Notes: generated by a model from the sequence alone, not told the origin. Positions 18,469-26,982 are shown, counted from the stretch's first letter. The stretch is 64,000 bases of DNA from Rhizobium redzepovicii (GCF_019793435.1 NZ_JAILYH010000013.1:1-64000), one strand, 5' to 3'. A program made the numbers and translations.

Positions 18469-21400
18469 TGCGCCTGCGCCGCCTCGACCTCACCCGCTAT
18501 GGCAAATTCACCGACCACTCGATCGATTTCGGTCCGGCCCTTCCGGGCTCGCCCGACCTGCACATCGTCTACGGCCTCAACGAAGCGGGCAAGTCGACCA
18601 CCTTTGCCGCCTATCTCGATCTGCTTTACGGCATAGGCGAGCGCAGCACCTACAATTTCCTGCATCCTTACAACACGATGAAGGTTGGCGCGCGGCTGGA
18701 ATTCGATGATGCGGAATACGAGCTGGCGCGGCTCAAGCTTCGGACCGGCAGCCTCGTAGACGATCGGGGGCAAGCCGTGAACGAGGCGCTGCTCGCCGGC
18801 GCGCTCGGCGGCATCGGCCGCGAGGCCTACCGTACCATGTTCTCGCTCGACGACCAGTCGCTCAAGGACGGCGGCAATGCCATCATTCAAAGCAAGGGCG
18901 AGCTCGGCGAGTTGCTGTTCTCGGCAAGCTCCGGCCTCGCAGGCCTCAGCCGTTCGCTGGTAACGGCCGCCGACGAAGCCAATGGGATCTACAAGAGGCG
19001 GTCGTCCAGCACGAAGCTCGCCGAACTTAAACGCGCGCTCGAAGCGCTGAAGGCCGAGCGCAACGCCATCGACACGCTTGCCTCCACCTATTCTGCCCTG
19101 AAATCGACCCACGAGCAGGCCGAGGCCGCCTATGCCGGGACCACGCGGGAACTGGCCGAGGCCAAGGCCCGGCATCAGGAACTCACACGCCTTCTCGGTG
19201 CCCTGCCCGCGGCGCTAGAGCTCAGGCGGCTGGACACCGATGCAGCCGGCATGGGCGATCTGCCGCGGCCGCCATCCGAATGGTTCGCGCTGCTGCCGCA
19301 GCTATCCCGCGATGAGACGCGGCTGCAGGCGCTTGTCGAAACCGTTGACCGCACGCTGCGCCAGCTTGCCGACGAGATCGAGGCGATCGCGATCGACGAC
19401 AAGGCGCTGGCGGTCGCCGCCCATATGGACCTGCTGGATCAGGGCCGGGCGCGTTATCTCGCGGCTGAGAGCGACCTGCCGAAACGCCGGCTGGCGCTGG
19501 CCGAACAGGAAGGTGTGCTGGTACGGCTGCTTGCCGATCTCGAGCAGCCGGGCAATGCGACGCCCGAGGCACTGCTGCTGCCCGCCTCGCTGATCGGCAC
19601 CATCCGCGACCTCATCGAACGGCGTTCCGGCGTCGAGGCGAAACTGGCTGCCGCGGGGCGCGAGCTGGTGCGGGCGCGCGAAAATCTCGAAAGGCTGAGC
19701 AAGGAAGACGGCTCGCATAACGGAGCCGCGGTGCTCGATCCGGCGCGGCTTGGCCGCATCGAGGCCGCTCTCAGCCGGCTAACCGGGTCCGATCTCGCAG
19801 TGCGGCTCACCATGGAAGAACGTTCCCTTGTCCAGGCGAAGCGAATGCAGGCAAGCCAGTTTGCCCAGCTCGCGCCCTGGACCGGCGACGCCGCGGCCTT
19901 GCAATTGACGAGCGCGGCGGAGCCTCGGCAGATCGAAACCTGGCGTGGCCAGGCGACCGCTATCGACAAGCGGATCGGGGATCACGAGGCGCGACGGCGC
20001 GATCTCGGCACCGAACAGGCGCTGACCAGAGCCCGGATCGCCGCCTTCGTCGCCGGCGGTTCGATAGACGATGCCGAGGCCGTGAGGCTGCGCGACGAAC
20101 GCGATGCCGCCTGGCAGGTCCATCTCACCAGCCTGAATGCCGCCACTGCCCGGGCATTCGAGGAGCGGATGCGGAAGGACGACGTGGTGTCCGCCGGCCG
20201 GCTGTCGCGGGCGCAGGAGCTGGCGGAGCTGCGCCAGCTCCGCCAGACGGAAGCGGCAACGGCAGCGGCGATCGAACGGCAACGGGAACTGCTCGCCGAG
20301 GCGCGCGCCGAACATGAGGCGCTTGCCGAACGCATACGTGGTCTGCTGCCTGGCACCATCGAATATGACGCCGAAGCTTCAGCGCTTATTGCGACACTCG
20401 AGACCTGGAGCACCAAGCGGGCCGCGGCGCTGGCCGCCTGGGGCGATCTCCAGCGAGCCGAAGAGACGGTGGACGCGCTTCGCGGCGAACTGGACGGGCA
20501 TACCGCGACGCTTTCGGCCAGTCTTGCGGATGCTGGTCTTGGTGACGCAAACCATCTGCCGGTCACCGAGCTGATGCAGACAGCAAATGAGATGCTTGCC
20601 GCCGGCAAAGCCGAGTGGGCGGCGCGGCAGGCGCATGAGAAGGCCATCGACGATCTCAGCCACGATCTCAGGGAACGGGAGCGCGACCGGCAGGAGGCGG
20701 AAGCCACTATAGCGGCCTGGGATCGGGAATGGGCGGGCGCGCTGTCACGAAGCTGGTTTGCCGACAAGGCCGGCTCGATAGCCGCCGTCCGCGCCATGCT
20801 GAACGCGCTTGGCACACTGCCCGCCATCCTGAAGGAACGGGATGACCTCGCCAGCCGCGTTGCCGCGATGGAACGCGACCAGGAGCAATTCCGCGGGGAT
20901 ATTGCCGGTCTTCTCGCAGACTGCGGCCTCAGCCGGTTGGCGGCGGATACGCTCGCCTCCGCCAATGCGCTCGTCGAACGCCACGAGGCGGCGCGGCATG
21001 CAGCGCAACTTCGGGCAGACCGGCAGGCGGATCTCGAAAAACACTTGGAGAAACAACGGGCGTTGGAGGAAGAACTGGCCGTTCACAATGCCCGCAGGAA
21101 CGAATTGACCAGCTATTTCGGCACGGACTCGCTTGCCTCAGTCGACGCATTCCTGAGCCAGGCCCGAGAGCGCGACCGGCTGGAGCAGCGGGCTGCCACC
21201 TTGCGCGGTCAGATCACCGAAGCATTGCGCGCGACGAGTTTTTCCGAGGCCGAACGGCGCCTTGCCGATGTCGACTCCGATGCCGTCGAGCGCGATGCAA
21301 TGGAGCTTGCCGCCCGGATCGAAGATCTCACCGAACGGGCGAAGCTTCTCTATTCCGACGTGTCGCTGGCATGGCAGAAGCTCGAGGCCGTCGGCGGGGA

Positions 21401-21941
21401 CGACGCGGTGGCCCGTATCGAGGCCAAACGCCGAACCATCTTCCTCGAGATCGAGGAACTGGCCGTGCGGCATCTGACGCTGCGCGCCGGCACGCTCGCG
21501 GCCGAACAGGCGCTGCACATCTATCGCGAAAAACATCGCAGCTCGATGATGAACCGCGCATCGGAAGCCTTTCACCTGATCACCGGCGGCAACTATTCCG
21601 GCCTGACGACGCAGCCCGACCGGGACAGGGAAATACTGATCGGCGTATCACGTGATGGCGGCTCGAAACTTGCAGACGCGATGTCGACGGGCACGCAGTT
21701 CCAGCTCTACCTGGCGCTGCGGCTGGCGGGTTATGAGGAATTCGCAGCGCTTCGCCGACCCGTGCCCTTCGTCGCCGACGATATTATGGAGAGCTTCGAC
21801 AATCCTCGCTCCGAAGAGGTTTTCCGCCTACTCGGCGACATGGCAAAGGTAGGACAGGTCATCTACCTCACGCATCACTGGCATCTCTGCGAGATCGCAC
21901 GGGATGTCGTTCCGAACGTGACCATCCACCAACTGCCATGA
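18468..21941 (+). CDS. YhaN/SbcC-like SMC-type ATPase
   Basis: Large ATPase of 1157 aa that should partner the preceding nuclease. Walker A is GLNEAGKST near residue 35, in the N-terminal FHA-free AAA_27-like domain (RRLDLTRYGKFTDHSIDFG). A Glu/Arg/Ala-rich coiled-coil region runs from about 190 to 1010. The C-terminal ATPase half contains the signature-like MSTGTQFQLYLALRLA and the Walker B VPFVADDIMESFDN. The start at 18468 is fixed by the overlap with the nuclease stop. YhaN is favoured over SbcC because of the N-terminal pattern and size. Confidence 0.93.
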   Translation: MRLRRLDLTRYGKFTDHSIDFGPALPGSPDLHIVYGLNEAGKSTTFAAYLDLLYGIGERSTYNFLHPYNTMKVGARLEFDDAEYELARLKLRTGSLVDDRGQAVNEALLAGALGGIGREAYRTMFSLDDQSLKDGGNAIIQSKGELGELLFSASSGLAGLSRSLVTAADEANGIYKRRSSSTKLAELKRALEALKAERNAIDTLASTYSALKSTHEQAEAAYAGTTRELAEAKARHQELTRLLGALPAALELRRLDTDAAGMGDLPRPPSEWFALLPQLSRDETRLQALVETVDRTLRQLADEIEAIAIDDKALAVAAHMDLLDQGRARYLAAESDLPKRRLALAEQEGVLVRLLADLEQPGNATPEALLLPASLIGTIRDLIERRSGVEAKLAAAGRELVRARENLERLSKEDGSHNGAAVLDPARLGRIEAALSRLTGSDLAVRLTMEERSLVQAKRMQASQFAQLAPWTGDAAALQLTSAAEPRQIETWRGQATAIDKRIGDHEARRRDLGTEQALTRARIAAFVAGGSIDDAEAVRLRDERDAAWQVHLTSLNAATARAFEERMRKDDVVSAGRLSRAQELAELRQLRQTEAATAAAIERQRELLAEARAEHEALAERIRGLLPGTIEYDAEASALIATLETWSTKRAAALAAWGDLQRAEETVDALRGELDGHTATLSASLADAGLGDANHLPVTELMQTANEMLAAGKAEWAARQAHEKAIDDLSHDLRERERDRQEAEATIAAWDREWAGALSRSWFADKAGSIAAVRAMLNALGTLPAILKERDDLASRVAAMERDQEQFRGDIAGLLADCGLSRLAADTLASANALVERHEAARHAAQLRADRQADLEKHLEKQRALEEELAVHNARRNELTSYFGTDSLASVDAFLSQARERDRLEQRAATLRGQITEALRATSFSEAERRLADVDSDAVERDAMELAARIEDLTERAKLLYSDVSLAWQKLEAVGGDDAVARIEAKRRTIFLEIEELAVRHLTLRAGTLAAEQALHIYREKHRSSMMNRASEAFHLITGGNYSGLTTQPDRDREILIGVSRDGGSKLADAMSTGTQFQLYLALRLAGYEEFAALRRPVPFVADDIMESFDNPRSEEVFRLLGDMAKVGQVIYLTHHWHLCEIARDVVPNVTIHQLP

Positions 21942-22028
21942 TTGGCCGCAAGATATGTCGCCCGCCGCATAGGTGCTTACTTACATCTGCTGTCCGGAGA
22001 ATGTAGGCGAGATCAGACATCAGCAGCC

Positions 22029-22142
22029 GTCCTACCCGTTGCTTCGCTCGATCGGCTGAGGGATCTTAAAGCGCGACGCGAGACCTATATCGGCCCTTGG
22101 CTACCCGAACCGATCATCGAGATCGAAGAAAACCCCGAGTGA
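22029..22142 (+). pseudogene. Fragment of an ECF41/SigJ-type sigma factor gene
   Basis: The frame reads LDRLRDLKARRETYIGPWLP at 22047-22106, closely resembling the conserved segment after sigma region 2 in ECF41/SigJ factors (CIDRLRSARARRETYVGPWLPEPL). Only about 35 codons are preserved before a stop at 22142. The helices that normally precede and follow are missing, and no start or ribosome site fits. I interpret it as a relic left by a deletion or rearrangement downstream of the YhaN gene. Confidence 0.65.
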
Positions 22143-22241
22143 TGCTGCGGATATTGGCATTGCTGGCGATCTCTGGTCTAGTCTACCCGGCGTCCAGCCG
22201 CAGGCCTCATGGCATTCGAAACGAGCGAGAGCTGTATTCTC

Positions 22242-23153
22242 ATGACCACTCACCGCTTCATTCCGACGAGCTTTCACAATGTCATCGGCTCCCTTCCGCC
22301 AGCCCTGCGCATCGCCGATGGCGACACCGTCGTGACCGAGACTCTCGACGCCGCCGGACATGACAAGGATGGCGTCAAGCAGGCAACCGGCGGCAATCCG
22401 ATGAACGGCCCGATCTTCGTGGAAGGCGCCGAGCCCGGGGATGCGCTGAAGGTCGAGATCGTCAGCATGATCCCGACCAGAGACACGGGGTTTACCCGAA
22501 GCGTCGTCGCCGCCAGTGTGGTCGATCCCGAGACGGTGCGTGACCTGCCGCCACGCGATATCGCCATCTGGGCCATCGACCGCGAGGCCTTGACCGTCCG
22601 GCTTTCCGAGCCGGTCGCAGGCCTGGAAAATTTCGTTCTGCCGCTCGCCCCGATGATTGGCTGTTTCGGCGTGGCGCCCAGCCTCGGCCAGGCGATATCG
22701 ACCGCGACCAGCGGCGAATATGGCGGCAACATGGATTATCGGCTGTTCGGTCCCGGCACCACGGTTCGCTTTCCCGTGTCGGCTCCCGGCGCCTTGTTCT
22801 TTCTCGGCGATTGCCATGCCGTGCAGGGGGATGGTGAGATTGTCGGAACCGGCATCGAGACCACCTTCGAAGTCACCGTTCGCCTGACGGTGGAAAAAAA
22901 GGCCGGGTTGGTCTGGCCGCGCGGGGAAACTGCCGAAGACATCTTCACCATCGGCAACGCCCGACCGCTCGACCAGGCGCTCCAGCATGCCACCAGCGAA
23001 ATGCTGACCTGGCTGGCGTCGGATTATGGCCTGGACAGAACGGCAGCCAGTCATCTGCTCGGCCAAGTCGTGCGTTACGACGTCGGCAACGTCTTCGATC
23101 CGGCCTATACGATGGCCTGCCGTGTTGCCAAGAAATGGCTGGTTCGTCGATAG
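22242..23153 (+). CDS. Acetamidase/formamidase family protein
   Basis: Amidohydrolase of 303 aa in the FmdA/AmdA family, which cleaves formamide, acetamide or short-chain amides to ammonia and the carboxylate. Family-like segments are GDTVVTETLDAAGHD, NGPIFVEGAEPGDAL and FFLGDCHAVQGDGE. The start at 22242 (MTTHRF) is preferred; an ATG at 22209 in the same frame is possible. It appears to be a single gene converging on the left proline iminopeptidase gene. A physiological link to the neighbouring LuxR/hydrolase system is possible because those receptors respond to amide compounds, but no LuxR-box copy precedes this gene. Confidence 0.85.
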   Translation: MTTHRFIPTSFHNVIGSLPPALRIADGDTVVTETLDAAGHDKDGVKQATGGNPMNGPIFVEGAEPGDALKVEIVSMIPTRDTGFTRSVVAASVVDPETVRDLPPRDIAIWAIDREALTVRLSEPVAGLENFVLPLAPMIGCFGVAPSLGQAISTATSGEYGGNMDYRLFGPGTTVRFPVSAPGALFFLGDCHAVQGDGEIVGTGIETTFEVTVRLTVEKKAGLVWPRGETAEDIFTIGNARPLDQALQHATSEMLTWLASDYGLDRTAASHLLGQVVRYDVGNVFDPAYTMACRVAKKWLVRR

Positions 23154-23155
23154 GC

Positions 23156-23173
23156 GATCGCCAGCTGGCGATC
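23156..23173. repeat. 18-bp perfect palindrome between convergent genes
   Basis: GATCGCCAGCTGGCGATC lies 2 nt after the amidase stop and 23 nt before the end of the convergent hydrolase gene. There is no loop, so it is more likely a protein site or cruciform than a classical terminator. Confidence 0.5.
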
Positions 23174-23196
23174 AATGATTGGCCGGCGGCACTTCC

Positions 23197-24111
23197 TCAA
23201 TCGTGCCGTGACAGGAAAGCGGAAACGGTCGCTAGGCAAAGCTGCTTTTCCTCGACATGCGGCATGTGGCTGGAATTTTCGAAGAGCACCCATTCGCAGC
23301 CGGGAACACGGTCGAGATAGGGCCTTACCACCAGGGGTGTCGCCTCGTCGTATTGGCCGGAGATCAGCAGCGTTGGGGCTTCGATGCGGTCGAGCCTGTT
23401 TTCGATCGTCCAGTCCTTCATCGTGCCGATGACATGAAATTCGGTCGGGCCATTCATGTTGCGGTAGACAGTGCTGTCCTCGTCCATGATTTCGAATGTC
23501 CGCGCCACTTCGGGTGGCCACGGCACCACGCGGCAGACATGGCGGTCATAAAAGACGCGGGAGGCGGCGATATAATCCGGATCGGTCAGGCTTCCCGCCA
23601 GCTCATGCTTCAGCAGCGTGTCCTGCACCTCCTTCGGCAATTCCCGCCTCAGCCGGTTCGCTTCCGAAACCCAGGTGTGCATGTTGGCCGGCGAGTTGGC
23701 GATGACGAGCGCCTTCAGGCCTGGCGGCCGGCGCACCGCATGTTCGGCGCCGAGCATGCCGCCCCAGGACTGGCCGAGAAAGGCATAACGATGCTGGATG
23801 CCGAGATGGGCAAGCAACGCGTCCAGCTCTTCGAGAAACAGGCCGACCGTCCAGAAATCCGGCCCTTTGTCGGGAAGGCGGGTAGAGTTGCCATTGCCGA
23901 GCTGGTCGTAATGAATGACCGGGCGGTCGTCGAGCGCGGCGATGTCCTTGAAGGAATCGACGTAGTCATGGGTGCAGCCGGGTCCTCCATGGGCGACGAC
24001 GAGCGGCAGCTTGTCGCTTTCCAGCGATCCGGTGACACGATACCAGGTGCGATAGTCGTGAAAAGGCAAATAGGCTTCATTCGTCACGGTTTCGGCCACC
24101 GGTGTCTCCAT
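23197..24111 (-). CDS. Proline iminopeptidase-like alpha/beta hydrolase (left copy)
   Basis: Peptidase S33-type hydrolase of 304 aa, expected to release N-terminal proline or related groups from small peptides or amides. It has the oxyanion motif HGGPG (VAHGGPGCTHDY), nucleophile elbow GQSWGG, catalytic Asp (ISGQYDEATP) and His (SSHMPHVEE). A hydrophobic upstream extension could begin at GTG 24165, but that codon lies inside the LuxR box at 24159-24174, so ATG 24111 is chosen. It lies downstream of the LuxR solo gene on the same strand with 71 bp between. It is a paralogue of the gene at 25102. Confidence 0.9.
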   Translation of the reverse strand: METPVAETVTNEAYLPFHDYRTWYRVTGSLESDKLPLVVAHGGPGCTHDYVDSFKDIAALDDRPVIHYDQLGNGNSTRLPDKGPDFWTVGLFLEELDALLAHLGIQHRYAFLGQSWGGMLGAEHAVRRPPGLKALVIANSPANMHTWVSEANRLRRELPKEVQDTLLKHELAGSLTDPDYIAASRVFYDRHVCRVVPWPPEVARTFEIMDEDSTVYRNMNGPTEFHVIGTMKDWTIENRLDRIEAPTLLISGQYDEATPLVVRPYLDRVPGCEWVLFENSSHMPHVEEKQLCLATVSAFLSRHD

Positions 24112-24158
24112 CTCTTGGCATGTCGGAAACCATAACGCGGCGGCAGCGGCCAAGGCAG

Positions 24159-24174
24159 CTATCACAACTTATAG
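24159..24174. promoter_or_regulatory. LuxR-box-like element, left copy
   Basis: CTATCACAACTTATAG, an imperfect dyad, identical in 14 of 16 positions to the element at 25006. Its centre is 55 bp upstream of the left hydrolase ATG, between luxR and that gene. In inverted orientation the flanks also match (CACC outside one end, CTG outside the other). If activation is at -42.5, transcription would start near 24124. Confidence 0.75.
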
Positions 24175-24182
24175 GGTGACCA

Positions 24183-24974
24183 TTAATCGGCCGGCCGGTC
24201 CTCGAGTAGGCGGTAATGGGTGGCGCGCACCACGGCCTGGGTGCGGTTGCGCGCACCGAGCTTCTTTGCCGCGGCATTGAGATGCATCACGACGGTCGGC
24301 ACCGAACGGCCGATGATGCGGGAGATTTCCTTGGCGGAAAAACCTTCCGCGGAATGGCGCAGACACTCGCGTTCCCGCTCGGTCAATCGGACCGTGCCGA
24401 CGCTCAACGCCTTCTTGTCGAAAAGCGAATACGCCGTCTCGTGGAAGACATGGGCCAGCAGGTTGAAGTCGGCGATATAACGCAGCGCATGCCGTTCGAA
24501 CTCACTGTTCCCACCGAAGCGGATGCCGGTAACCGTCGCATAGTCGCCGCCCGGCATATGGACCGGCACGGTGACGCCGGTCGACATGTCGCGTTCGTAC
24601 AGGTAGCGCGCTACCGGCGCGGTGTCGTCGCTGATGAAGCGATTGATCAGTGTGTCGGCATCGGTGTCGTAGTTCCAGAAGAACGGCGCCGTGCTGCGCA
24701 GCGCCACCTTCTGGACAGGATCGATGCGGAAATAACCGCGGTCGAACCAATAGTCGTGCATGTCGTCGGAAATATTCCGGAGCTTCAGCAGAGATGGTAT
24801 CATGATCGCGCCGTCGAGATCGTAGGGCACCGGCGTATAGTCGTAGATCAGCGCCTCGAAGCCGATCTGCTTCATCGCCTCGAAGGCCTGGTCGATCCGG
24901 CCCTCCAGCGTTTCGTGCGCCGTAAACTGCCGTCTGATCGTTCCGATGTCGTCAATCATGGCCTCGTCAAGCAT
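24183..24974 (-). CDS. LuxR solo, plant-signal-responsive subfamily (PipR/OryR-like)
   Basis: Quorum-sensing-type regulator of 263 aa without a luxI partner in the window. The N-terminal ligand domain has the LuxR pattern with D70-P71 (FRIDPVQ) and W85 (PFFW). The residues at TraR positions W57 and Y61 are Met and Trp (DDMHDYW). This is the substitution pair of the plant-associated OryR/XccR/PsoR/NesR/PipR group, which does not respond to ordinary acyl-homoserine lactones. The C-terminal GerE helix-turn-helix is intact (LTERERECL, EGFSAKEISRIIGRS). The start at 24974 has GGGAG 6 nt upstream; 24995 is an alternative. It is flanked by two Pip-type hydrolases and two matching boxes. Confidence 0.93.
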   Translation of the reverse strand: MLDEAMIDDIGTIRRQFTAHETLEGRIDQAFEAMKQIGFEALIYDYTPVPYDLDGAIMIPSLLKLRNISDDMHDYWFDRGYFRIDPVQKVALRSTAPFFWNYDTDADTLINRFISDDTAPVARYLYERDMSTGVTVPVHMPGGDYATVTGIRFGGNSEFERHALRYIADFNLLAHVFHETAYSLFDKKALSVGTVRLTERERECLRHSAEGFSAKEISRIIGRSVPTVVMHLNAAAKKLGARNRTQAVVRATHYRLLEDRPAD

Positions 24975-25005
24975 GGGCGGCTCCCGGTTCGGCATGCACC
25001 CCACC

Positions 25006-25021
25006 CTATCACTTCTTATAG
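25006..25021. promoter_or_regulatory. LuxR-box-like element, right copy
   Basis: CTATCACTTCTTATAG, in the divergent region between luxR and the right hydrolase operon, centre 88 bp before the ATG at 25102 and about 40 bp from the luxR start. A -10-like GATAAA (25043-25048) lies where a class II LuxR promoter with the box at -42.5 would place it. Binding could both activate the hydrolase/importer operon and repress luxR. Confidence 0.75.
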
Positions 25022-25101
25022 CTGGCACGGAGCGAGATTTGCGATAAAAAATTAACCATGCCCAAATATTGAGCAAGCGAAATCTTCTGCCGGAGCGATC
25101 A

Positions 25102-25992
25102 ATGTGGCGTGAAATACGGCCGGACCAGCGGTTCGAGATCGATGTCGATGGCTATCGCGTCGTTGCCTATAGCTTCGGGGCCGGCAGCGAGACGGTTTTC
25201 TGCCTGAATGGCGGACCCGGCCTGCCCTGCGATTACCTGCGCGAGGCGCATTCCTGCCTGATCGACAAGGGCTACCGCGTCATCGCCTTCGACCAGCTCG
25301 GCACCGGCGCATCCGATCGGCCCGACGATCTCTCGCTCTGGACGATCGGCCGCTATGTCGAGGAAACGGAGACCGTGCGCAAGGCGCTGGGGCTCGGCAA
25401 AGTCCATCTGCTCGGCCATTCCTGGGGCGGGTGGCTGGCGATCGACTACGCGCTGACCTACCCCGAAAATTTGAAGACGCTGATCCTCGAGGATACCGTT
25501 GCCGACATGCCGCATCTGATTTCGGAACTGGAACGGCTGCGGGCGGCACTCGGTCCCGAAACGGTCTCGATGATGCAGAAGCACGAGGCGCAGGGCACCT
25601 ACAATCACCCGGAATATCTCGCAGCCGTCACCATTCTCAACTATCGCCACGTCTGCCGCCTGGCGGAATGGCCGGCGCCGGTGCGCCGCTCGCTCGACGA
25701 TTGGAACATGGCGCCCTATGAGACCATGCAAGGGCCGAACGAGTTTCTCTATACCGGCAACCTCAAGGACTGGAACCGCATCCCCGATCTGCCGCGCCTG
25801 ATGCTGCCGGTGCTGATCACGACGGGAGAGCATGACGAGCTGACGCCGGCCTGTGCGCTGAGGATGAAGCTTGCCCTGCCAAATGCCGAGCTCAAGGTGT
25901 TTGCCAATGCCAGCCACATGCCGTTCTATGAGAATCCGCAGGATTATTATCCAGCACTTCTCGATTTTCTCGCCCGGCACGAGGCAGGCTGA
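25102..25992 (+). CDS. Proline iminopeptidase-like alpha/beta hydrolase (right copy)
   Basis: Peptidase S33-type hydrolase of 296 aa. The motif is NGGPG (CLNGGPGLPCDY) instead of HGGPG. The nucleophile elbow is GHSWGG, and the catalytic Asp and His lie in TGEHDELTP and ASHMPFYEN. GGAG lies 6 nt before the ATG at 25102; the open frame extends back to a TTG at 25069 that lacks a ribosome site. It leads 51 bp later into an oligopeptide ABC importer on the same strand, so import and intracellular hydrolysis are probably coupled. Shared segments with the left copy (NxLKDW/MKDWxxxxxLxxL, RHVCR) show they are paralogues. Confidence 0.9.
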   Translation: MWREIRPDQRFEIDVDGYRVVAYSFGAGSETVFCLNGGPGLPCDYLREAHSCLIDKGYRVIAFDQLGTGASDRPDDLSLWTIGRYVEETETVRKALGLGKVHLLGHSWGGWLAIDYALTYPENLKTLILEDTVADMPHLISELERLRAALGPETVSMMQKHEAQGTYNHPEYLAAVTILNYRHVCRLAEWPAPVRRSLDDWNMAPYETMQGPNEFLYTGNLKDWNRIPDLPRLMLPVLITTGEHDELTPACALRMKLALPNAELKVFANASHMPFYENPQDYYPALLDFLARHEAG

Positions 25993-26043
25993 TGCAACAG
26001 GAAGCGGACCGAACCCGACGAAGACAAAGGGGCGATCGCCGTC

Positions 26044-26982
26044 ATGCATCGCTATAAATTCGTTCTGACGCGACCGCTGCAGTTTCTGCCCGTCATCTTC
26101 GGCATTAGCGTCATCACTTTCATTCTGGTTCGGCTGATTCCCGGCGATCCGGCGCGCAACATTCTTGGCACGCGCGCGACGCCGGCGGCTCTCGCCAGCA
26201 TCCGCGCCCAGTACGGTCTCGACCAGCCGATGTGGCTGCAATATGTCTATTTCCTCAAGAATCTTGCCAATGGCGAAATGGGCAAGTCGATCCTCTACAA
26301 GATCGACGTGCTGAAGCTGATCGTCACCCGCGTCGAGCCGACGCTCGCGCTCGTCGTCTCCAGCGTCGTGCTTTCGGTCCTGATCGCAGTGCCGATGTCG
26401 GCAATCGCCGCACGCAATGCCGGCCGGGCTCCGGATCATGCGGTGCGCATCATCTCGACCTTCGGCATCGGATTTCCGCCCTTCTGGCTGGGGCTGATGC
26501 TGATCATCCTGTTCAGCGTTGATCTCGGTATCCTGCCGGTCTCGGGCTATGGCGCGACGATCGGCGAAAAGCTGTCGCATCTGGTGCTGCCGAGCCTGAC
26601 GGTTGCGCTGTCGCTCTCGACCGTGCTGACGCGCAGCCTGCGGGCGGCAATGATCGAGCAGCTGAAATCGGATGTGGCGACCGCGGCGCGCGCCCGCGGC
26701 ATGCCCGAAGGCATCGTCTTCTGGCGGCATGTGCTGCCGAATTCGCTGGTGCCGACGATTAATCTGCTTGCCGTCAACATCGGCTGGCTGATCGGCGGCA
26801 CTGTGGTAGTCGAGAGCGTCTTTGCGCTGCCCGGCATGGGACAGCTGCTCGTCAGGGCGATCTTCTCACGCGACTACATGGTGGTTCAAGGCGTCGCCAT
26901 GGTCTTTGCCTGCGCCACTGTGCTTATCAATTTCATCGCCGACATCGTCACTGTCGCCGTCGATCCGAGGGTGAAGCTATGA
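26044..26982 (+). CDS. Peptide ABC importer permease, DppB type
   Basis: Inner-membrane permease of 312 aa for a dipeptide/oligopeptide-class importer. The N-terminus (RPLQFLPVIFGISVITFILVR) is followed by the RLIPGDPA periplasmic motif diagnostic of DppB/OppB proteins. The cytoplasmic loop contains ARARGMPEGIVFWRHVLPNS, the EAA-type contact for the ATPase. About six membrane helices are predicted. It follows the right Pip-type hydrolase by 51 bp and overlaps the next permease by 4 nt (ATGA). Confidence 0.95.
   Translation: MHRYKFVLTRPLQFLPVIFGISVITFILVRLIPGDPARNILGTRATPAALASIRAQYGLDQPMWLQYVYFLKNLANGEMGKSILYKIDVLKLIVTRVEPTLALVVSSVVLSVLIAVPMSAIAARNAGRAPDHAVRIISTFGIGFPPFWLGLMLIILFSVDLGILPVSGYGATIGEKLSHLVLPSLTVALSLSTVLTRSLRAAMIEQLKSDVATAARARGMPEGIVFWRHVLPNSLVPTINLLAVNIGWLIGGTVVVESVFALPGMGQLLVRAIFSRDYMVVQGVAMVFACATVLINFIADIVTVAVDPRVKL

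Noticed and set aside
25022..25042. Possible sigma-54 promoter (TGGCACG...TTTGC) before the right hydrolase
   Set aside because: The GG and GC elements are 15 nt apart instead of 10, so the -24/-12 geometry fails.
25099..26730. 543-codon minus-strand frame opposite the right hydrolase and DppB
   Set aside because: Asp/Arg/His-rich shadow; the plus-strand genes carry full family motifs.
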